From: Ptychodera flava
Taxonomy: Eukaryota > Hemichordata > Enteropneusta > Ptychoderidae
Direction: 5' to 3'
Assembly: GCF_041260155.1 (NCBI RefSeq)
Contig: NC_091948.1
Location: 3,414,501 to 3,478,500, forward strand
DNA length: 64,000 nucleotides
Both the position numbers and the translations under genes were made by a program. Below the pieces are notes generated by a model. The model made no database searches and was not told where the DNA came from. It worked only from the letters and a program-made list of their open reading frames with translations. Below, piece by piece: positions 60,301 to 64,000 of this stretch. The first letter of the stretch is position 1. Each line of letters starts with the position of its first letter.

Positions 60301-61420
60301 AGCTTTACTCCTGCGGACATGTACTTCACCACTATTCTAGCATAAAACCAATGCCCTACACAATGCAGCATCTGGTTTACAATGTGTGCTGGCATTATCT
60401 TAAACAGGAGGAAAGGGACCCCTTATCTTCCTCAGAAACATGTCACCCATGTCAACATCTTTCCAAATTTATTGCCTGAATATATCTGTTGTTTGGATGT
60501 GTGTGTTTTTCATTATTTGTTTTTCTTTTTATTCTGTAAAATCATTACAGTAAAACTTGTGTACAGTGGTTACACTGGGGTTCTGGAAAAAGTGACCACT
60601 ATAATATGGAGGTGGCCTTTCTATAAAGGGTGGGTGTGGCATTACTTTCAGTGTGGATGGTGTTCTAAGTGGTGAATTTAGGGAAAGATAACAGTAAATT
60701 AAATTCAATATCATGAATATGTAAAAATTGTAACATTTGCATGTAATTCTGAAACGATTGTCACAGTGATGGATATACAAAAATTGGTCAAAATAGAGTA
60801 ATTTCTTGCTTTCAGTCTAAGAATTGGTTGACAGAGGTCATTCAGAGTCAAATATGCTAACCATTATACACAAGCTTTGTATCAAATTTGAGCAGTTACA
60901 TGTAGCCACTGACTTCCTAAGAGAGGTGGACATTCTTAAGAGTACTTTTTACATGTAAAATGTTACAGGACTGCCACAAGGTGACGGCTATAAGGAGGTG
61001 ACCACTCTTTAAGGGTGACCAATAAGACAGGTGTGAATATACATGGTGTTAACTGTCATTTCATTTGTTTGTTTGTTTTGTTTCATTTCAGGATATTGTT
61101 CACTTGTCATGGCATTCTGTACAAACAGCTGACAGCATGGATGCTGCATGGGTTGTTGCTGGATCACTACTGTGAATTCTTCATCCAGGAAAGTGTGGAC
61201 AGCACGCCAGCTACCCCCAAACAGGAGGAGGATGAAATTGACCTCGGTATCGGTGGTGTTACTGGAAAACAACTCAGGGAAGCTATGGTATGAAGCAATA
61301 TTCATGTTGTTTGTATTTCTTGGAAAAAATCGATGTCATCATAGTTTATAGAAAGTATCCTCAGATGACTCCTCCTTCCAAGTTTTAAACCAATCCCGAT
61401 GTTGTCATTGGCGCGTATAG

Positions 61421-61507
<87 letters not shown>

Positions 61508-64000
61508 GTATGTGATCATAGGTCAAATCTCAATGTTGATAAAGATTATTCTCATACATTTTTAGTTTTGGTCGACTATTCAACCTCAAAACATAGGAAT
61601 TGCTGATTTTCTTTATACTTGTAATTCTTGACAGACATTCATCACTGTGTTTGGCCTTTTTAGCAACTGATGTTTGCACAAAGTGCTGTTCCTGCATGGT
61701 TTTAGATCTTAGGAGCTCACTGACAGACAGCAACTTGAGACACTGTCAGTCTTCAAATGACCAATCACCTCTGTGAAGCCTTTGCCACCTCCCCACCAGT
61801 TCCCCCATTTTCTTGCATACTGATCCAGCCTTACAATAGAGAACAATGGGGTTAAGGGAGCATTCAATTATTATTGCCGGGGGTGGGCCGGCAAAATCCA
61901 GGGGGTGGGGGGTCACCTCAAATTTGAAAACTACAAAGGGGGGGGTCATGTATTTTTCAAACAGCTCAGAGGGGGGTCACCTAATTTTCATAAGTATCTG
62001 TCCCGTCAAAAAGCAGTTTCAGTGTTCAGAAATATTCTGGGAGATAAAGATGATTCGTTGCATGATTTCATTCTCTGAAGTTATTCACCTGTAAATCTGA
62101 ACAAAAGTACAATTATCTGTTACATGAACATCTTGACTTGACAACTCTGAGGCTTGTCTTATTGTAAATCAAGCTCACTGCACTGAGGGCGATGAACAAT
62201 TCCTATTACTTACATGTTAGAGATATAGCAAGTTTTGTCAGGGAAATAATTTAACAGTTACCTGTGCTGAGACTACTAGTACCATGAAAAGTTAAATGAT
62301 ACTTTTAGGTGAAATTCCAATATCATAATTGTTGTCCACATCTGAACTTTTAAATATCCTATTTGAATCAAGTACATTTGTATCAATTATCAAACACCTA
62401 TAAAAGCACAAATTAAACTGTACTGTGACCTTTTGAAGGTCAACGTTAAGTACTTTTTCATCTACCTCATCTAGTTAACCTTGTTTATTACTCAAATCAT
62501 AATGTGTCAGAAATGATGAAAGAATTATTCATATTTTCCACTGTGATTGGACATATTTATGAATTAGTGTAAAAAATGTACTGTAATTACAACGTAAATG
62601 AACTAACAGCATAAGGTGAAAAAGATCGAGTTAAAATTTAGCAGCCAATGACAAAAGGTACTCATACACTGTATTAACCTTGACCTTATCCCCCTGAATA
62701 ATGGTACTACCCTCTTGTTTCCTATGGCAAAGTGAGAAAAGGTTGAATTTGGTCAAAAATTATTTCGACAAAAAAAAGAGCAGCTGTCTGAAATGGCGGA
62801 TTGTCGTCAGTGGGTTGTAGGAATTGCAATGTATCAAGATTATTATTATACCATAATTCCAGTGTTGTTTTGCTCAACTCACCCTTTAATGCATTCATTG
62901 TGATTGTGTTATGCATCACTAATCAGCATATGTGCTACATATGCCTGAATGAAATCCTCTTACAGAAACTAGCCACTGAGCCCTTCACAACCAACAAGCA
63001 TGAGTACCAGTCGTTTTCCCTCAGGGCACAGATGTTACCCAGTTACATACCAACTCGCCTTGCTGAAAAAGTCCTCTTCATTGGCGAGTCTGTGCAGGTC
63101 TTTGAAAACCAACAACAGGGAAATCTACTCCGACACACAGGTTTGGATTGTCATCTCCTCCTTATTGTGAGGCTTCTTTAGTACAAGCCATTGTTTTTAA
63201 AGGTATAGGCAGAGTGAAAATATGGTAATGGGAATGACAGCATTTCATCCAAATCGGGCAAATAATAAAATGTAAAAATTTTTTATTCATAAAGATAAAT
63301 CTAACCAAGGTGATACATCTCAAAAGTTCCGTTGAAAATGTGTTCTAGCGTACTGTCATCCATTATTCATTAAAAGCAAAATGTCAGCATAAAGATATCT
63401 CTGAGAAACTCAAAGGAAAATAAATGGATCATTTGATGATATTTTCTCCATCTCTGCTCTTCCAGGCTCTATCCTTAAAGACAGGGAGGAGGAGTTTGCT
63501 AAAGAGTTGATCAGACTTCAACAAGAACCAGTGTTTTCTTTAATGTCATTTGAATCCGTCATTGATAAGATCAGGGCTTGTGTAGCAGAGGTAAGAAAGA
63601 TGTTTTCAAGTCCAACTCTTCATCAATCATATCATAAACTGGCTATTTGGAAAATGTTGAACAGCAGCGTGTGATTATCCGATGTAACATCTGTCTTTAA
63701 GTAGGGGGATTTACTTAAATGTCAATGGGGTCATAGCCTGGAGTCAGAGGTGCCTTCACTGACATGATATTTGAACGTGTTGTCAGTCAGATCAGAAACC
63801 CAGAGTGTTTTAAGGGCGATATCGAACAGCGTGTCACTGCCCAACTCAAGACATCTTTTTTTAGTCCCCACGGACACCGTCCGGGGGGACTTATAGGTTT
63901 GGTCATGTCCGTACGTGCGTGCGTGCGTCCGTCCGTCCGTCCGTCCGTCCGTCCGTCCGTTCACGCAGATATCTCTGAGATGCCTGGAGCGATTTCATTC
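42285..64000 (+). CDS. TUBGCP4: Gamma-tubulin complex component 4, 3' end off window
   Basis: Structural subunit of the gamma-tubulin ring complex that nucleates microtubules at centrosomes. Exons 42285-42362, 45351-45504, 49777-49883, 51057-51247, 61092-61287, 62966-63140 and 63466-63590 join in phase for 342 codons, matching vertebrate GCP4 from its first residues (MLHELLLALSGFPGSIFIHD; human begins MIHELLLALSGYPGSIFTWN). Other landmarks: LNRICRLGTYYKKFQEFI, LCSGLDRVLEPYRQ, KQLTAWMLHGLLLDHY, DLGIGGVTGKQLRE and LPSYIPTRLAEKVLFIGESV. These cover the N-terminal GRIP1 region; GRIP2, which binds gamma-tubulin, is beyond position 64000. Introns are large because of insertions: nested hairpins in intron 1, a 1.3-kb inverted-repeat element in intron 2, and two LINEs in intron 4. 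The exon 2 acceptor directly follows an (AAAT)n run. No damage seen in the exons. Confidence 0.95.
42409..42541. repeat. Perfect hairpin, 47-bp arms
   Basis: AGCTGCAAAATTGTAGCTCT ... GGTGAGTTTTGGT is returned exactly as ACCAAAACTCACC ... AGAGCTACAATTTTGCAGCT. It starts 47 bases after the TUBGCP4 exon 1 donor and is the first of a series of fold-backs. Confidence 0.95.
42549..42621. repeat. Small hairpin, ~15-bp arms
   Basis: GGAGGTTTTGCCTGG at the left and CCAGGCAAAACCTC at the right. The same words recur in the next, larger fold-back. Confidence 0.75.
42761..43201. repeat. Large fold-back, ~185-bp arms
   Basis: The left arm TTTTTCGTAGGCTAAGTCTG ... GGTCGGACCACAGGCACTTGG ends CACATT. The right arm returns as AATGTGCCAAGCGCCTGTGG ... 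CAGACTTACCCTACGAAAAA. The arms look about 95 percent identical. The loop is about 70 bases, AT-rich (TTATTGAATAATCAAGTCG). TUBGCP4 intron 1. Confidence 0.9.
43195..43494. repeat. Fold-back, 60-bp near-perfect arms
   Basis: CCTATAGGCCTACATGTTGA ... GGCTCGGGCCCGGCGAAC pairs with GTTCGCCGGGCCCGAGCC ... TCAACATGTAGGCCTATAGG. It overlaps the end of the preceding fold-back by a few bases. Confidence 0.9.
43495..43870 (+). repeat. Remnant of the parent element of the fold-backs
   Basis: The first part repeats the loop/arm text of 42940-43070 (ATCACGTACGGTGATTCTTT, AATGTGCCAAGCGCCTGTGG). From 43680 it matches 50545-50730 (ATATTACCACAGAATGCT, CAACAGTCTGCATTTTGATT). It therefore links the fold-back cluster to the simpler repeat at 50320-50730. 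Confidence 0.7.
44272..44364. mobile_element. Family C mini-element, best-preserved copy (93 bp)
   Basis: TTAACCCTTTCACCCCCAG at the left and CCATGGTGGTGAAAGGATTAA at the right give 14-bp inverted repeats with TTAA at both ends. The centre reads CCCTGTATACAGGTCCAAC. TUBGCP4 intron 1. Confidence 0.75.
44768..44831. repeat. Three-copy 21-bp tandem repeat
   Basis: GAGCGCCGAAGGCTTGAGGCC, GAGTGCCGAAGGCGTGAGATC and GAGTGCCGAAGGCACGAGC follow each other. GC-rich island in TUBGCP4 intron 1, no gene recognised. Confidence 0.75.
45309..45341. repeat. AAAT microsatellite abutting TUBGCP4 exon 2 acceptor
   Basis: Eight copies of AAAT/AATA, followed by only ATGTTTTCAG before exon 2 at 45351. Confidence 0.9.
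45677..45791. repeat. Hairpin, ~50-bp imperfect arms
   Basis: ATATATCGCCCAAAC-GTGGGACTAT, then GAGGGTAGG and TGACCATTTGCCC, is returned as GGGCAAATGGTCTCC, GCCCTAAGGG, ATAGTCCCTTG and TTTGGGCTATAT. TUBGCP4 intron 2. Confidence 0.75.
46394..47714. mobile_element. 1.32-kb DNA transposon with perfect 31-bp inverted repeats and 7-bp TSD
   Basis: Both ends are an identical inverted 31-mer: CACAGTCCCTCTATCCACCG then GTCTGGAAACG (46394-46424 and 47684-47714). TCTCTAC flanks exactly on both sides (46387-46393 and 47715-47721). A 7-bp duplication is unusual; P- and Dada-type elements can make it, so the superfamily is left open. The interior has a 230-bp tandem duplication (46896-47124 and 47125-47360) and no readable transposase, so it is non-autonomous. 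TUBGCP4 intron 2. Confidence 0.9.
46896..47360 (+). repeat. 230-bp tandem duplication inside the 1.3-kb element
   Basis: Each copy begins GTGCCTGAGCG(CG)AGCGTACG, continues TCGAGAGTTCGCCATATTGA and ends GGGA(C)CACAAATTTTCCGGTGTG. The copies differ by small indels. Confidence 0.9.
49421..49745 (-). mobile_element. Dispersed repeat family A, inverted copy ending 31 bases before TUBGCP4 exon 3
   Basis: Reverse orientation relative to 35107-35477, ending TTCGAGGCACGTACTACCGTAA. Its edge is only about 31 bases from the exon 3 acceptor (CATCAG|ATAC at 49777), so most of the usual branch-point region would come from the repeat. Confidence 0.75.
50320..50730 (+). repeat. Simple copy of the repeat that gave rise to the intron 1 fold-backs
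   Basis: The left part (AATTTCCCATAGACC, GAGTTTTTTCGTG, AGTAATGAAAATAGC) resembles 42680-42830. The right part (ATATTACCACAGAATGCTTC, CAACAGTCTGCATTTTGATT) matches 43690-43870. No fold-back inside. TUBGCP4 intron 3. Confidence 0.65.
51468..51557 (-). mobile_element. Family C mini-element, inverted
   Basis: TTAACCCTTTCAACATCATA at the left; AGAGTGGACCTGTTTACAGG and AAATTAGGGGTGACAGG at the right, the reverse complement of the usual family C text. TUBGCP4 intron 4. Confidence 0.6.
52529..52690 (+). repeat. Family A, 5' half only
   Basis: TTAACGCAGTATGCACCTC, AACTTTCCTCAAGG and GGTCACGGTGCAAATTTTGG match the first half of the 35107 copy; then similarity stops. Confidence 0.6.
52905..53384 (+). 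pseudogene. Older CR1/L2-like LINE, 5' portion of the interrupted 3' end
   Basis: Translation VVRDLGVTLDATASMSAHIT, LVHAFVTSRLDYCNSLMFGL, LQLIQNSAARLVL and LHSLHWLPIYKRTEFNILCL is the diagnostic C-terminal region of CR1/L2-clade reverse transcriptase proteins. It breaks after FKVLND, where the younger LINE begins, and resumes at 59612. The upstream RT and endonuclease are absent, so it was a 5'-truncated copy. TUBGCP4 intron 4. Confidence 0.85.
53961..56027 (+). CDS. LINE ORF1 protein with PHD-like zinc finger and coiled coil
   Basis: 688 residues from ATG 53961 (MALSVRPTRTRKSPQIYTPS). The open frame extends upstream in frame to 53679, but that part is hydrophobic and unlike the rest, so the internal start is preferred. 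Residues about 20-180 form an unrecognised domain (YYHCDVEFTKGGLVLSLSAA). About 250-303 is a C-x2-C ... C-x2-C ... H-x2-C PHD-like finger (SCSVCEQPV, QCSTCLGWSHLICEQL). About 340-415 is a charged coiled coil (KKINELVKKLAHKEFELKDK). A Gln/Asn/His-rich tail ends in the basic HRKTRRRRNRNSNK. The family role is RNA binding and RNP assembly. Uninterrupted, which marks a young copy. Confidence 0.85.
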   Translation: MALSVRPTRTRKSPQIYTPSKPLNDKTVMNYSLNPKKTIQKKADACNRYYHCDVEFTKGGLVLSLSAAAYEIFKSSINDYYRNHHFTTSSKVDKNGFECEQSISIKSSPRGRQLFRINFYHTTSRIMVNGNQLCNFVSSDLPELLHTLQSHPNLKQINSKIEQACADYLARDINSTGKQNKQPKQVHPNLNNHGVATTISPNMTISKSRIQTSISALPKAVNNSTNSEHTCNMDDTVNCDKESTTHDHSIISCSVCEQPVKDHHPSIQCSTCLGWSHLICEQLSTDSPYVQNEELQYQCITFCRDQHGVSSPPQQCNSVSQQCSSKEKRSDHKTYVSTATNTEPPEYEKIIQTKEKKINELVKKLAHKEFELKDKIQQTSHTKEYILKLEKNVRELENSNHLIQTELSTLQKRLRPTNSYQPPLAHSNVPVNNISSCYNQPDQHQSDQHSNHTNHHFQELPNIMNRLSQLELQVQSLRISKLEEEVKYNNHLHPRQYTTHHPFAYDKPNKVGCNNAPCTVTTNTQELRNSTNNVKPASSNDVNQPKRRNNNYSMKPRKPLIVDITPSSNDISTTRESANEDMSMPTEHIQLVQQSIHKTNTTQTIEQTQPPICNTFQQHTMQQEHLSNDNSSIYTARHKQPEHIQDFSDRQLNKHFLDLGHRKTRRRRNRNSNKVILPAFYVTDQTFQ
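56032..59495 (+). CDS. LINE ORF2: APE endonuclease and reverse transcriptase, one frameshift
   Basis: Performs target-primed reverse transcription. The endonuclease begins at 56032 (ITLVSFNVKNVKTNINYI, catalytic IQEH), continues with YGGVAIIW, INIYMPA, IIIAGDFNASL and NLSDHVPIS. The RT spans about 57480-58350 with KTGIITPIHKKG, YFITLDASKAFDVVW, QQGVRQGGILSACLYKIF and the catalytic FADDTALLA near 58209. The C-terminus has the zinc knuckle CPLCSKNPETREHFISNC. One missing base near 56135, in the expected codon pair after IQEH, puts the first 34 codons in a different frame from the remaining 1,125-codon frame (open from 56118). It could be a real break or a sequencing slip. Otherwise intact. Confidence 0.85.
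59612..59985 (+). pseudogene. Older CR1/L2-like LINE, terminal part after the insertion
   Basis: MALRYIKELICVCNLGRSLR then VFYGDRSFSVCAPRLWNRLP and FKSHLKTYLFKESYL is the well-known C-terminal end of CR1/L2-type ORF2, stopping at 59872. A short 3' UTR and the (ATT)n tail at 59960-59982 close the element. It continues 52905-53384. Confidence 0.85.
59986..61091 (+). other. TUBGCP4 intron 4, last part
   Basis: AT-rich, no gene seen. Open frames are short and lack recognisable domains. A run resembling GTGACCACTATAATATGGAG and GGTGACCACTCTTTAAGGGT (60590 and 60995) hints at a weak local repeat. Confidence 0.4.
61423..61507. repeat. (TA)n microsatellite, ~85 bp
   Basis: Nearly uninterrupted TA repeats just after TUBGCP4 exon 5, in intron 5. 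Self-complementary and probably length-variable. Confidence 0.95.
61790..61859. mobile_element. Family C mini-element, degraded
   Basis: CCACCTCCCCACCAGTTCCC, TTACAATAGAGAACAATGGG and GGTTAAGGG follow the family C order, but the left TTAACC is lost. TUBGCP4 intron 5. Confidence 0.4.
61856..62010. repeat. G-rich irregular repeat
   Basis: GCCGGGGGTGGGCCGGCAAA, GGGGGTGGGGGGTCACCT, GGGGGGGGTCATGT and GAGGGGGGTCACCTAAT recur within 150 bases. Non-coding, possibly a terminal piece of a dispersed repeat. Confidence 0.5.
63861..64000. mobile_element. Start of a dispersed repeat with GTCC microsatellite (cut by window end)
   Basis: TTAGTCCCCACGGACACCGT followed by CCGGGGGGACTTATAGG forms a terminal hairpin. 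Then come TTTGGTCATGTCCGTACG, (GTGC)n and (GTCC)n at about 63917-63960, and ACGCAGATATCTCTGAGATG. This opening is familiar from many invertebrate genomes as a repeat terminus. It begins about 270 bases past TUBGCP4 exon 7. Confidence 0.6.

Noticed and set aside
61302-61526. Minus-strand open frame rich in Tyr-Ile repeats
   Set aside because: It is a translation of the (TA)n microsatellite.
63731-63964. Minus-strand frame with repeated DGRT residues
   Set aside because: It is a translation of the GTCC microsatellite at the window end.
1-64000. tRNA, rRNA, CRISPR, LTR or virus-like elements
   Set aside because: I looked for cloverleaf and rRNA words, regular spacer arrays, long terminal direct repeats and capsid, envelope or integrase motifs and saw none. 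Hidden tRNAs cannot be excluded without a folding search.

Overview
This is intron-rich, AT-rich nuclear DNA from an animal, most likely an invertebrate deuterostome (hemichordate, lancelet or echinoderm type). That lineage is an inference from protein similarity and repeat style; the sequence does not prove it. Four spliced host genes can be read by joining exons at GT/AG sites with consistent phase. None of them shows as a long open frame, and most long frames in the window are noise or mobile-element genes.

Layout: (1) 20832 down to beyond position 1, minus strand: DIS3L-type exosome exoribonuclease. Seventeen exons are visible, from the start codon into the RNB domain; the 3' end lies off the window. 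(2) 23793-32361, plus strand: a complete four-exon alkaline ceramidase closest to ACER2, divergent from DIS3L. (3) 41610-39341, minus strand: a three-exon gene for a 258-residue protein with a TIR domain, a Ser/Thr/Pro-rich linker and a C-terminal membrane tail. (4) 42285 to beyond 64000, plus strand: TUBGCP4 (gamma-tubulin complex component 4), seven exons visible. Genes 3 and 4 are head to head, with 674 bases between their start codons, and probably share a promoter.

Introns and spacers are packed with mobile DNA. A 6.2-kb two-ORF LINE with nearly intact genes sits inside the 3' end of an older CR1/L2-like LINE in TUBGCP4 intron 4. There are several families of small inverted-repeat elements with TTAA ends, hAT-like elements, a Crypton/ZMYM-like coding fragment, and many long hairpins. 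The hairpins cluster around DIS3L exon 1, in DIS3L intron 1 and in TUBGCP4 intron 1.

The most unusual signals are two. First, the 3' end of DIS3L exon 3 together with its splice donor has been amplified into a 15-copy, 70-bp minisatellite, so the intron begins with fourteen decoy copies of the exon end. Second, there is an apparent transposon family with CAYRGWCCCTC tips and exact 7-bp target-site duplications. It is represented by one 1.3-kb member with perfect 31-bp inverted repeats and by two 24-bp palindromes that look like nothing but the two fused tips. I saw no retrovirus, LTR element, Polinton, CRISPR array or rRNA/tRNA gene.
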